Part shown: in pieces, positions 1 to 9,535 of the stretch
Numbering within the stretch: the first letter of the stretch is position 1
Layout: each line of letters begins with the position of its first letter
Assembly (NCBI RefSeq): GCF_029933015.1
Contig: NZ_JAOZOZ010000019.1
Location: 1 to 18,557, forward strand
DNA: 18,557 nucleotides
Origin: Hydrogenimonas sp.
Lineage (GTDB): Bacteria; Campylobacterota; Campylobacteria; Campylobacterales; Hydrogenimonadaceae
Direction: 5' to 3'
Translations under genes and position numbers: made by a program
Notes under the pieces: model-generated
Told to the model about the DNA's origin: nothing
What the model saw: the letters and a program-made list of their open reading frames with translations, nothing else
Databases searched by the model: none

Positions 1-2
1 AT

Positions 3-323
3 TCACCATTCGTAGAGCGTGTAGGTAAACCCGGCGATCAGAGCAGGCAGCGCCACGGTGGCTCCCACATCCGCCCACTCCGAATCACCGCCCGTCCTGT
101 CGTCGTAGATCTCCTTGCCGACAGCCGCGATTCCTACGGGGATCAGGCAGGTTTTATAATCGAGCCACTCGATGTCGGCCGCTTCTGCTGCGATCACACA
201 TGCGCCGTATATGGCCGTACCGGCAGCGGCATGCTTTATCTTGTCCGAGTCCAGGGCGTATGCCTGCAACTGCAGAACCACCATAATCGGCAGACCCGTC
301 GCGATCTTTTTCCACATTTTCAT
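3..323 (-). CDS. Small exported protein of unknown function (DUF2279/YfiM-like)
   Basis: I do not recognise a function. The protein is 106 residues. It has a short basic N-terminus followed by a hydrophobic stretch and an Ala-rich site near residue 22-24, which reads as a Sec signal peptide. The mature part carries DKIKHAAAG, then GKEIYD, then an Asp followed by a small-residue hydrophobic segment (ADVGATVALPALIAGF). That spacing recalls the DUF2279/YfiM group of small envelope proteins, but this is a resemblance from memory only. The ATG at 323 is preferred to the upstream in-frame start at 404 because GAGG lies 5 bases before it and the signal peptide then starts at residue 1. It is transcribed divergently from the ABC importer. 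Its stop codon is three bases from the window edge, so its downstream neighbours are unseen. Confidence 0.7.
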   Translation of the reverse strand: MKMWKKIATGLPIMVVLQLQAYALDSDKIKHAAAGTAIYGACVIAAEAADIEWLDYKTCLIPVGIAAVGKEIYDDRTGGDSEWADVGATVALPALIAGFTYTLYEW

Positions 324-391
324 CTTATCCTCAGGCAATATTCGGATTCGAAATATTAGCATCCAGACCCAAAAAGTTTCATGAGCTCGGA

Positions 392-420
392 TTGCGGTAC
401 CCAAAATTTGTTATCATAAT
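392..420 (+). promoter_or_regulatory. Candidate promoter of the ABC importer operon
   Basis: A possible -35 TTGCGG (392-397) and -10 CATAAT (415-420) are 17 bases apart, about 30 bases upstream of the small ORF at 450. The -35 matches only three of six consensus bases. The surrounding AATTTG-TTATCAT-AATTTC is AT-rich and weakly symmetric. Fur sites look roughly like this, but the match is too poor to call a Fur box. Confidence 0.35.
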
Positions 421-449
421 TTCTATAGAGTCCTCTGAAAGGATGAACA

Positions 450-539
450 ATGTCCCAGAAAAGAGTCCGGATGGGAACAGCCGACACCGTCACGAGTTTC
501 GACGACTTCTTCGTAAAGCCTGAAGGAGACGAACGATGA
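450..539 (+). CDS. Possible 29-residue leader ORF coupled to the importer
   Basis: An ATG at 450 opens a 29-codon frame whose TGA overlaps the ATG of the binding-protein gene (ATGA, 536-539). It has its own ribosome site (GAAAGGA, about 7 bases before the ATG) and an in-frame stop just upstream at 444-446, so it is not the tail of a longer gene. The peptide starts MSQKRVRMGTADTV and ends FVKPEGDER. The Glu-Gly-Asp codons near its end form the Shine-Dalgarno (AAGGAGA) of the next gene. It could be a translated small protein or a leader that couples translation into the importer operon. It has no recognisable domain, and chance cannot be excluded. Confidence 0.4.
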   Translation: MSQKRVRMGTADTVTSFDDFFVKPEGDER

Positions 540-1564
540 AAAAGAGAGATCTGATCATCGGCCTCATCATTCTGGTCGTCGCGTTCCTGATCTACTGGAA
601 CACGGCCGAGGAGCCCGAAATCTCCAGACCCGTCGTCGTGGTCTACGTCTCCGAAGATCGTGTCTTTTCCGAACCGATCCTCAAAGCCTTCGAGAAAGAG
701 ACCGGGATCGAGGTCAGAGCCGTCTACGACACCGAAGAGGCCAAAAGCACCGGCGTGATGAACCGTCTCATCGCCGAAAAGAGAAATCCCCAGGCGGATG
801 TCTACTGGGCCAACGAACCGATCCGCGCGGAGGTGCTGAAACAGAAAGGGATTTCGACTCCTTACGTTTCGAAAAACGCGAAGGAGATTCCCGCTCTCTT
901 CAAAGATCCCGATGGCTACTGGACCGGATTTTCGGCCAGAGCGCGGGTGCTCGTCGTCCACGACGGAATCCGGGAGAAACCCGACTCCATCCTCGCCTAC
1001 ACCGACAGAAAGTGGAAAAACCGAAGCGTCATCGCCAACCCGCTCTTCGGCACGACGACCGCCCATATCGCGGCCCTTTTCGAAGTGTGGGGAGAGGACA
1101 GGGCCGACGCCTTCATGCGGGCCATGAAGCGCAACGGCGTCGCCCTTTCGACCAGCAACGGGGAGAGCGCCGATCTCGTGGCGTCGGGACGGTACGCCTT
1201 CTCTCTCGTCGACAGCGACGACGCGATCAACCGGATACGGCAGGGACGCCCCGTCTCGATGGTCTATCCCGATCAGGCACCCGGCGGACTCGGCTGCTTT
1301 ATCGTGCCCAACGCCGCAGTTTTGATCAAAGGCGCACCCCACCCACAAGAGGCCCGGAAACTGATCGACTATCTCCTCTCGAAAGAGACGGAACGCCGGC
1401 TCGCTTTCGCCGACTGTGCCCAGATACCGCTGCATCCTGGTGTGGCAATGCCCAAGGAACTCAAACCGATCGATGCGATCAGGGTCATGGAGGTCGACTA
1501 CGCCGGAGTGGCGAAAAAACTGATCGAGATACAACCCCTGCTGAAGCGATGGGTGATGGAGTGA
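536..1564 (+). CDS. ABC importer substrate-binding protein, Fe3+/AfuA family (COG1840-like)
   Basis: Periplasmic solute-binding protein of 342 residues that would deliver its ligand to the permease encoded next. A single N-terminal hydrophobic segment (residues 7-21) serves as signal or anchor, with no lipobox Cys. The family pattern is clear: FEKETGIEV near residue 60, a central WANEPIRAE region, then MVYPDQ, a PNAAVLIKGAPHP stretch, LIDYLLSKE and AQIPLHPG. In ferric-binding FbpA/FutA proteins, tyrosines in the region before the MVYPD motif bind iron. Here that place holds D226-S-D-D229 and no paired tyrosines, so the ligand may not be Fe(III); other members of this broad family bind phosphonates, for example. 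The start at 536 has a good ribosome site (AAGGAGA). It opens a three-gene operon whose genes overlap or nearly overlap. Confidence 0.87.
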   Translation: MKKRDLIIGLIILVVAFLIYWNTAEEPEISRPVVVVYVSEDRVFSEPILKAFEKETGIEVRAVYDTEEAKSTGVMNRLIAEKRNPQADVYWANEPIRAEVLKQKGISTPYVSKNAKEIPALFKDPDGYWTGFSARARVLVVHDGIREKPDSILAYTDRKWKNRSVIANPLFGTTTAHIAALFEVWGEDRADAFMRAMKRNGVALSTSNGESADLVASGRYAFSLVDSDDAINRIRQGRPVSMVYPDQAPGGLGCFIVPNAAVLIKGAPHPQEARKLIDYLLSKETERRLAFADCAQIPLHPGVAMPKELKPIDAIRVMEVDYAGVAKKLIEIQPLLKRWVME

Positions 1565-1565
1565 G

Positions 1566-3107
1566 ATGCGTCTTTTTACAGGGGTGATCGCGATCCTTTT
1601 TCTGGGGCTCACCCTTCTGCCCGTGGGAGCGATGGTGTGGCAGACGTTCGCATCGGGCACGATCGCCTCACACTTCGACGAGCTCTTCCTCTCTGCCCAG
1701 GCATGGAAACTGCTCCGCCACACTATCCTTCTCGCGACACTCGTGACGCTGTTGACCACTCTGGTGGGCGTCCCCCTGGGCATCCTGATGGGAAAAACCG
1801 ATCTGCCGCTGCGCCCGCTTTTCGTCTTTCTCTTTCTCGTGCCCCTGCTTCTGCCGCCCTACATCGTCGCCGTGGCATGGAACGATCTTTTGATAATGGC
1901 CGGCTTTGGGAGCGGTACACTTTCGGGACTCGGAGGCTCCCTTTTTGTCCTCTTCTGCGTCTACCTCTCCGTTCCGACACTCATGACGATCCTCTTTCTC
2001 AGGACGGTTCCGCCCTCGCTGGAAGAGGCGGGACGGCTCTGTGCCCCCTGGCCGTCGGTACTGCGGTATGTCACACTTCCGATGATTCTCCCCGGCATCC
2101 TGCTCTCGGCCATGATCGTCTTTCTCCTGAGCCTCGGCGAGTTGAGCGTGCCGATCTATCTGCATTACGAAGTCTATGCCGTCGAAAGCTTCACCCAGTT
2201 TACCGCCTTCTACCGTTTCGACACCGCGACGGCCACGGCGCTGCCGCTGATTCTCGTAGCGCTTGTGATGACGATGGCGGAAAACCGGTTTCTAAAAAAG
2301 CGTACGGCCACTTTTCGCCATTTCGCCGGTTCCGATACTTTTTTGCGTATCTCCCTGGGCTTTAAAAGATATCCTCTGTTCCTGGCTGCGGCCTTCCTTG
2401 CGAGCGTGGTCACGATCCTTCCGATGACGGCACTGGCTCTGGAAGCGGGAGATTTCCACCATCTCGCCGAGGCTTTTTTGGCATCGCACGACGCGCTTTT
2501 GCGCAGCCTCCTCTACGCCGCCGCGGGCGCGACGCTTCTGACCTTTTTCGGCTTTCTTCTCGGATATACGCTGCTCAAACGACCCTTCCGCTGTGCGGGC
2601 GCCCTCGATCCCGTCGCGATCTTTCTCTTCACCCTGCCCGGCACCGTCGTCGCCATCGCGATGATCTTTTTCTGGAACCGCCCTTTTGCGCAGATCGTCT
2701 ACGCGACACCGCTGATCGTACTCCTGGGCTATCTCGCCAAATACAGCGCTCTGACAGGGCGCATCTCACTCGCCCGCCTCTCGATGATACCCGCTTCGAT
2801 GGAGGAAGCGGCCCAGATGGCGGGCGCGGATTGGTCGCAGCGGCTCCGCCATATCCTTCTGCCTCTGACTGCGGACGCGATTGCGGGAGCCTGGGTGGTC
2901 GCCTATCTCTTCATCCTCCGGGACGTGGACCTGACCATCCTCCTCTATCCTCCCGGTGAGGATACCCTGCCGGTACGGATCTTCACGATGATGGCCAACG
3001 GCTCGCCTGAGCTTGTCGCCTCGCTCTGCCTGATCATGGCCACCGTGACTCTGCTGCCCGCTGCGGCGGCATGGGGCGTATTTGTCCGGAAAAGGAGAAG
3101 AAAATGA
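1566..3107 (+). CDS. ABC importer permease, fused two-domain FbpB type (COG1178-like)
   Basis: Inner-membrane permease of 513 residues with about twelve hydrophobic segments in two halves, each a binding-protein-dependent transport (BPD_transp_1) domain. Each half has an EAA-type coupling loop: SLEEAGRLCAPWPSVLRYVTLP in the first, and SMEEAAQMAGADWSQRLRHILLP in the second. These loops contact the ATPase. The fused two-domain arrangement is typical of Fe3+-type importers. The ATG lies 1 base after the binding-protein stop, with GGAG just upstream in the end of that gene. The 3' end overlaps the ATPase gene by four bases (ATGA), so all three products should be made together. Substrate specificity cannot be read from the permease and rests on the binding protein. 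Confidence 0.9.
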   Translation: MRLFTGVIAILFLGLTLLPVGAMVWQTFASGTIASHFDELFLSAQAWKLLRHTILLATLVTLLTTLVGVPLGILMGKTDLPLRPLFVFLFLVPLLLPPYIVAVAWNDLLIMAGFGSGTLSGLGGSLFVLFCVYLSVPTLMTILFLRTVPPSLEEAGRLCAPWPSVLRYVTLPMILPGILLSAMIVFLLSLGELSVPIYLHYEVYAVESFTQFTAFYRFDTATATALPLILVALVMTMAENRFLKKRTATFRHFAGSDTFLRISLGFKRYPLFLAAAFLASVVTILPMTALALEAGDFHHLAEAFLASHDALLRSLLYAAAGATLLTFFGFLLGYTLLKRPFRCAGALDPVAIFLFTLPGTVVAIAMIFFWNRPFAQIVYATPLIVLLGYLAKYSALTGRISLARLSMIPASMEEAAQMAGADWSQRLRHILLPLTADAIAGAWVVAYLFILRDVDLTILLYPPGEDTLPVRIFTMMANGSPELVASLCLIMATVTLLPAAAAWGVFVRKRRRK

Positions 3108-3787
3108 CGATGGTCGCCTTCGAAAACGTGACGCTTCGCTATGGCGAAAGAGTGATTCTCGAGAATTTCTCCCTGCGGGTAAAAAAGAGGGAGCGCCTCG
3201 TGATATTCGGCCCCTCCGGGAGCGGAAAAACGACGATCCTGAGAATGGTCGCGGGCTTCGTCGCACCCGAGCGCGGCACGGTATCGATCGCGGATCGCCC
3301 GGTATCGGCCGACGGGCGTATCCTGGTGCCGCCCGAAAAAAGAGGTGTGGGTATGGTCTTTCAGGATCTGGCGCTCTGGCCCCATATGAGTGTGGAAGAG
3401 AACGTCGGTTTCGGGCTGATGGTGAGAAAAGTGCCGAAAATGGAGCGAAAGCGACGGGTCGAAGAGATTTTGGAGCTGGTGGGCCTGAAAGGTTTCGGCT
3501 CCCAAAACCCTTCCGACCTTTCGGGCGGAGAGCAGCAGCGAGTGGCGCTGGCCCGCGCCCTCATCCTGGAACCTGACGTGCTGCTGATGGACGAACCGCT
3601 CTCGAGCCTCGACCGGCCGCTTGCCGAACACCTGGCACATGAAATCGTCCGTCTACAGAAGCGAGTCGGCTTCACACTCCTCTACGTCACCCATCTGGAG
3701 GAGGAGGCCGCGATCATCGGCACACGGCGGCTCACAATCCGAAAACATACCTCCAGTAGCCAAACGTCTCGTCCAGAGATTTTCTGA
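3104..3787 (+). CDS. ABC importer ATPase, short FbpC/PotA-like
   Basis: Cytoplasmic ATPase of 227 residues that powers the permease encoded just upstream. Walker A is GPSGSGKTT (36-44), the Q-loop VFQDLALWPH has Gln87, the signature is LSGGEQQR (139-146), Walker B is LLMDEP (160-165) with D-loop SSLD, and the switch histidine is His197. The ATG at 3104 is chosen over an upstream in-frame start at 3071 because AAGGAG sits about 6 bases before it and because it gives the usual 4-base overlap with the permease gene. FbpC and PotA proteins usually run to about 350 residues with a C-terminal TOBE domain; this one stops soon after the H-loop, so that regulatory domain is absent. Its last 56 bases overlap the convergent gene on the minus strand. 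Confidence 0.88.
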   Translation: MTMVAFENVTLRYGERVILENFSLRVKKRERLVIFGPSGSGKTTILRMVAGFVAPERGTVSIADRPVSADGRILVPPEKRGVGMVFQDLALWPHMSVEENVGFGLMVRKVPKMERKRRVEEILELVGLKGFGSQNPSDLSGGEQQRVALARALILEPDVLLMDEPLSSLDRPLAEHLAHEIVRLQKRVGFTLLYVTHLEEEAAIIGTRRLTIRKHTSSSQTSRPEIF

Positions 3788-4457
3788 TGTCGGAGGAGAC
3801 GTTAAGGTCCTCGAGAAGTTCATCGTACATCTGCAGCACGTAGGCCTTCAGACGTCTGTCATCCTCCGAAACCGACGCCATCCCGTCGTTGATCTGCTCC
3901 TTCCAGAAGGAGACGACCGCTTCGGTTTCATTCCCGTCGACCGAGAGAAAACGCGCTATCCCCTTGCGGGCATCTTTGCGGATCTTCACAGCCGTTTCGT
4001 TCAGATCGTCGGCACAGATCGCGTTGTCGTACCCCTCTTCACTGCTGAAACCGAACAGATCGTTCTCCAGCGTCGTCACTCTTTTCATATCCGAACAGTA
4101 ATGCCTCGCATCCTCCAGAGCCGAAGCGGCCACGACGACCATCCCCGTGAAAGGGACGCTTTCTGGCGTCACTCTCGCCAGTCTTCTTCTGATCCACTCC
4201 AGACGCTCTCTCCTGAAAGTGTCCCGGTAGGCGGCGATCAGCTCTTTCTGGCGTTTGAGTTTCGCGATAAGCAGTCTGTTCTGGCGTTTGAGTTTTCTGT
4301 TCTGGCTCTGCAGTCTTTCGTTGACGTACTGCAGTGTGTCCGTATCCTCTTCGCTGCTGAGCACCTTGAATTCCGTTCTGTTGAGTTTGTGATAGAGAAA
4401 TCCGGTCGATCCCATGAATATCAGCAGTGCGGCAAGACAGAAAGCGATCTTTTTCAT
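3732..4457 (-). CDS. Membrane-anchored coiled-coil protein of unknown function
   Basis: I do not recognise this 241-residue protein. It begins MKKIAFCLAALLIFMG, a signal peptide or single N-terminal anchor, so most of it should lie in the periplasm. Residues of about 45-90 form a basic, Leu/Gln-rich coiled coil (LQSQNRKLKRQNRLL) containing an 11-residue internal repeat. The rest is an acidic, mostly helical domain with two cysteines. The ATG at 4457 is chosen because AAAGG lies 6 bases before it. The ATG at 4460 would leave only 3 bases, and the one at 4505 has no ribosome site. The gene lies downstream of clpB on the same strand but is separated from it by a terminator, and its 3' end overlaps the importer ATPase gene tail to tail. 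A role in envelope structure is only a guess. Confidence 0.7.
   Translation of the reverse strand: MKKIAFCLAALLIFMGSTGFLYHKLNRTEFKVLSSEEDTDTLQYVNERLQSQNRKLKRQNRLLIAKLKRQKELIAAYRDTFRRERLEWIRRRLARVTPESVPFTGMVVVAASALEDARHYCSDMKRVTTLENDLFGFSSEEGYDNAICADDLNETAVKIRKDARKGIARFLSVDGNETEAVVSFWKEQINDGMASVSEDDRRLKAYVLQMYDELLEDLNVSSDIRKSLDETFGYWRYVFGL
4246..4295 (-). repeat. 17-bp direct repeat inside the coiled-coil gene
   Basis: The 17-base sequence TTCTGGCGTTTGAGTTT occurs at 4246-4262 and again at 4279-4295, exactly 33 bases apart. In the coding frame this is an 11-residue period giving KLKRQ twice. Eleven-residue (hendecad) periodicity is compatible with a coiled coil, so this looks like a small in-frame duplication within the rod. 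Confidence 0.75.
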
Positions 4458-4593
4458 CATCGGCCTTTGAGACGTCGAACATGCGAAACGCACGATCCTT
4501 TTCATAATTTTACATAAAAGAGGATGAAAGATGGCAGGGAGGGATAAAAGTTTCCGATCGAAAAAAACGGTTCGGATCGGATTTGCAAAAGAG

Positions 4594-4615
4594 AAACCGG
4601 GCTTTCGCCCGGTTT
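4594..4615 (-). terminator. Rho-independent terminator after clpB
   Basis: A 6-bp GC stem (CCGGGC 4597-4602 with GCCCGG 4607-4612) closes a 4-base loop and is extended by three A-T pairs on each side. It lies 13 bases past the clpB stop. Read on the minus strand it is followed by TTTCTCTTTT, a fair U-tract. The plus-strand side ends in TTTTT, so it could also stop read-through from the importer operon. Confidence 0.8.
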
Positions 4616-4628
4616 TTGCGGGATCGGA

Positions 4629-7205
<2,577 letters not shown>

Positions 7206-7250
7206 AGCAACTCCTTTTTTTCTATATCCATCGATATTTTTCACAATTTT

Positions 7251-7290
7251 AGTGCAACGCTGTAAACTTTTCCGCTACTTAAGTCGCACT
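7251..7290 (-). other. Predicted hairpin in the clpB 5' untranslated region
   Basis: On the minus strand, AGTGCGAC (7290-7283) can pair with GTTGCACT (7258-7251), an 8-bp stem with one G-U pair and a 24-base loop. It lies in the roughly 100-base untranslated leader of clpB, about 45 bases before the start codon. It does not sequester the ribosome site, so a direct thermosensor role is not indicated. Its purpose is unknown. Confidence 0.4.
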
Positions 7291-7316
7291 TCTACAGTCT
7301 CCTGCAAACTGCGTAA

Positions 7317-7346
7317 ATTATAGCAACTTTAGTCTTTATATGTCAA
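7317..7346 (-). promoter_or_regulatory. Sigma-70 promoter of clpB
   Basis: Read on the minus strand, a perfect -35 TTGACA (7346-7341) is followed after 18 bases by a perfect -10 TATAAT (7322-7317). Transcription should begin near 7310, giving a leader of about 105 bases. There is no heat-shock-sigma-like element, so stress control is expected to come from repression. Confidence 0.85.
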
Positions 7347-7349
7347 GTT
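7325..7349 (-). promoter_or_regulatory. HAIR-like operator, predicted HspR site over the clpB promoter
   Basis: The HspR operator consensus is CTTGAGT-N7-ACTCAAG. Here CTTTAGT (7327-7333), exactly 7 bases, and TGTCAAG (7341-7347) match 11 of the 14 specified bases. The arms extend by one further symmetric A-A/T-T pair on each side. The site covers the -35 hexamer and part of the spacer, where a bound repressor would block RNA polymerase. In Campylobacter jejuni, clpB is a known HspR target. The hspR gene itself is not in this window. Confidence 0.65.
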
Positions 7350-7370
7350 TATTTATCTTTTTCAAATAAA
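7348..7370. repeat. AT-rich inverted repeat upstream of the clpB promoter
   Basis: TTTATTT (7348-7354) and AAATAAA (7364-7370) form a perfect 7-bp inverted repeat around 9 bases. It adjoins the clpB -35 element on its upstream side. It may act as an UP element or be a by-product of high AT content. Nothing else is recognisable between here and the ctpA promoter. Confidence 0.4.
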
Positions 7371-7423
7371 TGTTTCTAAACTTCTCATAATCATGGAGAT
7401 TTTCGTCGACCTTTTTTTATTTA

Positions 7424-7452
7424 TCAACATTTCAGAGACAACCCATTATAAT
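7424..7452 (+). promoter_or_regulatory. Promoter of the ctpA-pur operon
   Basis: A perfect -10 TATAAT (7447-7452) is preceded at 17 bases by TCAACA (7424-7429), a 4 of 6 match to the -35 consensus. The start of transcription would be near 7459, about 20-32 bases before the two possible ctpA start codons. It is divergent from the clpB promoter about 100 bases away. Confidence 0.6.
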
Positions 7453-7490
7453 ATCAGCCACATAATTTATCGATACCAATGGATCAATCA

Positions 7491-8813
7491 ATGAAGAAAA
7501 AAAGAGGTTTCATCGCGGCCGGTTTCCTCTCCACCGCAGCGGCACTGACACTCATCACGACTCCCAATCTCTTTGCAAAAAGCGAGAACAAAGCGACAGT
7601 CTCCAAACTGGAAGCCCTGACCAAGTTCACCCAGGTGATCGGCACCGTCGAAAAATACTATGTCGACGATCTGACGATCAACGAAATCATCAACAAGGCG
7701 ATCAAGGGGCTGATGGCCAATCTCGACGCCCACTCCTCCTTTCTCGACGAAAAGAGTTTCAAGGAGATGAAAATCCAGACCAGCGGCGAGTTCGGCGGTC
7801 TGGGCGTGACGGTAGGGATGCGCGACGGAGCGCTCACCGTCATCGCACCGCTGGAGGGTACTCCCGCCTACAAAGCCGGGCTCAAAGCCGGCGACATCAT
7901 CCTCAAGATCAACGACAAATCGACACTGAACATGACCCTCGACGAAGCGGTCTCCCTGATGCGCGGCAAGCCGAAGACGAAGATCGAGCTGACGATCGTC
8001 CGCAAAAACGAGCCCAAACCGATCGTCGTGACGATCATCCGCGACATCATCAAGATCCAGTCGGTCTATACGAAAAAAGTGGGCAACGACATCCTCTACG
8101 TCCGGGTCGTTTCCTTCGACAAGAAAGTCGTCGCCGACGTCAAAAAAGCGCTGATGGAGAATCCGAGCGCCAAGGGACTCATCATCGATCTGAGAAACAA
8201 TCCCGGCGGTCTGCTGGACCAGGCGGTCGGTATGGTGGACCTCTTCGTCGACAAAGGGGTCATCGTCTCCCAGAAGGGCCGCATCAAGGATGAAAACGAA
8301 GTCTTCAAGGCGACTTCGAAGGGAACCTACAAAAAGATTCCGATCGTCGTTCTCGTCAACGGAGGCAGCGCCAGCGCCAGCGAAATCGTCAGCGGATCGC
8401 TGCAGGATCACCGTCGTGCCGTTCTGGTCGGTGAAAAAACCTTCGGCAAGGGAAGCGTACAGATCATTCTCCCGATCAACAAGACCGAGGCGCTGAGACT
8501 TACGATCGCCCGCTACTACCTGCCCAGCGGACGGACCATCCAGGCCGTCGGCGTCACGCCGGACATCGTCGTGCCTTTCGGAAAGGTGACGGTCGAGGAG
8601 GATCACTTCTCCCTCAAAGAGGCGGAGCTGAAAAAACATCTCGAAAGCGAACTGGAGAAGATCGACGGCAACGGCAAGGAAGAGAAAGCCGAGAAAGAGA
8701 AGAAGGGCAAAAAAGAGAAGGTCATCACCAAAGAGGATCTCTACAACGACAACCAGCTCAAAGAGGGTGTCGACATTCTGCGCGCTCTCATCATTACACA
8801 GGAGAGAAAATGA
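7491..8813 (+). CDS. ctpA: C-terminal processing peptidase CtpA (S41 family)
   Basis: Exported serine peptidase that trims or degrades envelope proteins from their C-termini. With this start it has 440 residues. It has a signal peptide (MKKKRGF, then a hydrophobic run ending near LFAKS), a PDZ domain with the GGLGV entry (about 95-175) that binds substrate tails, and the S41 core. The catalytic Ser is the middle serine of NGGSASASE (residue 295) and the Lys is in TFGKGSVQ (residue 320), 25 residues apart as in other CtpA enzymes. After the core comes a tail of about 80 residues that is very Lys/Glu-rich in its middle. The ATG at 7491 is preferred because it gives a textbook signal peptide and has a weak GGA upstream; an in-frame ATG at 7479 would add four residues and has no ribosome site. 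It is the first gene of the purine operon, and its stop overlaps the purC start. Confidence 0.95.
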   Translation: MKKKRGFIAAGFLSTAAALTLITTPNLFAKSENKATVSKLEALTKFTQVIGTVEKYYVDDLTINEIINKAIKGLMANLDAHSSFLDEKSFKEMKIQTSGEFGGLGVTVGMRDGALTVIAPLEGTPAYKAGLKAGDIILKINDKSTLNMTLDEAVSLMRGKPKTKIELTIVRKNEPKPIVVTIIRDIIKIQSVYTKKVGNDILYVRVVSFDKKVVADVKKALMENPSAKGLIIDLRNNPGGLLDQAVGMVDLFVDKGVIVSQKGRIKDENEVFKATSKGTYKKIPIVVLVNGGSASASEIVSGSLQDHRRAVLVGEKTFGKGSVQIILPINKTEALRLTIARYYLPSGRTIQAVGVTPDIVVPFGKVTVEEDHFSLKEAELKKHLESELEKIDGNGKEEKAEKEKKGKKEKVITKEDLYNDNQLKEGVDILRALIITQERK

Positions 8814-9523
8814 CGAAACAGGAACTGCTCTACGAAGGGAAGGCGAAAAGGCTTTTCACGACGGAGGATCCCGATCTGCTGATCGCCGAATTCAAGGACG
8901 ATCTGACGGCGTTCAACGGTGAGAAACACGACCTGGAGGCGGGTAAAGGCGCGCTCAACAACAAGATCAGTACCGAACTTTTCAAACTGCTCGAAAAGGC
9001 CGGCATCCCGACCCACTACGTCGATACCCTCGACGACAATCACATGCTGGTCAAAAAGGTCGACATCATCCTGATCGAAGTGGTCGTCCGCAACATCGCC
9101 ACCGGCAGCCTCACCCGTCGCCTGGGCATCGAAGACGGCACGGTTCTGCCTTTCACACTGGTGGAGTTCTACTACAAGCGTGACGATCTCGGCGATCCGC
9201 TCATCAACGACGAGCACTGTATCATCCTCGATCTGGTCAAGAACGAAGGCGATCTCGAAGAGCTCAAGCGGCTCGGCCGGGAGATCAACACGATCCTCAA
9301 AGCCTTCTTCGCCAAAAAGGGGCTCAACCTGGTCGACTTCAAGGTGGAGTTCGGCTACGACAGCGAAGGAAAGATCCTTCTGGCCGACGAGATCAGTCCC
9401 GACAGCTGCCGTTTCTGGGACATGGCATCGGGCGAAAAACTGGACAAAGACCGTTTCCGACAGGGATTGGGCGGCCTGAAAGTGGCCTACGAAGAGGTCC
9501 TCAAACGCATTCTGGAAAAATAG
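8810..9523 (+). CDS. purC: SAICAR synthetase PurC
   Basis: Phosphoribosylaminoimidazole-succinocarboxamide synthase. It joins CAIR and aspartate using ATP to form SAICAR in purine synthesis, in the cytoplasm. The 237-residue length is normal. Family motifs are present in order: LLYEGKAKRLF at the N-terminus, LTAFNGEKHD near residue 30, VVRNIATGSL near residue 97, and LADEISPDSCRFWD near residue 195, which forms the active site. The ATG overlaps the ctpA stop by four bases (ATGA), with AGGAG just upstream inside ctpA. purS follows after a 12-base gap. Confidence 0.98.
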   Translation: MTKQELLYEGKAKRLFTTEDPDLLIAEFKDDLTAFNGEKHDLEAGKGALNNKISTELFKLLEKAGIPTHYVDTLDDNHMLVKKVDIILIEVVVRNIATGSLTRRLGIEDGTVLPFTLVEFYYKRDDLGDPLINDEHCIILDLVKNEGDLEELKRLGREINTILKAFFAKKGLNLVDFKVEFGYDSEGKILLADEISPDSCRFWDMASGEKLDKDRFRQGLGGLKVAYEEVLKRILEK

Positions 9524-9535
9524 GAGAAACCACAC

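Noticed and set aside
405..430. Possible Fur box before the importer operon
   Set aside because: Only a loose AT-rich symmetry around TTATCATAAT; too many mismatches to the GATAAT/ATTATC pattern.
443..523. Alternative 26-codon ORF overlapping the leader ORF
   Set aside because: Its ATG abuts the GAAAGG with no spacing for a ribosome, and it does not couple to the next gene.
356..1783. 475-codon open frame on the minus strand opposite the binding-protein gene
   Set aside because: Shadow frame that crosses the intergenic region and the start of the permease, with no ribosome site or domain.
7206..7478. CIRCE (HrcA) operator upstream of clpB
   Set aside because: No TTAGCACTC-N9-GAGTGCTAA-like pair found; the nearest GCACT/AGTGC elements are the leader hairpin, with the wrong spacing.
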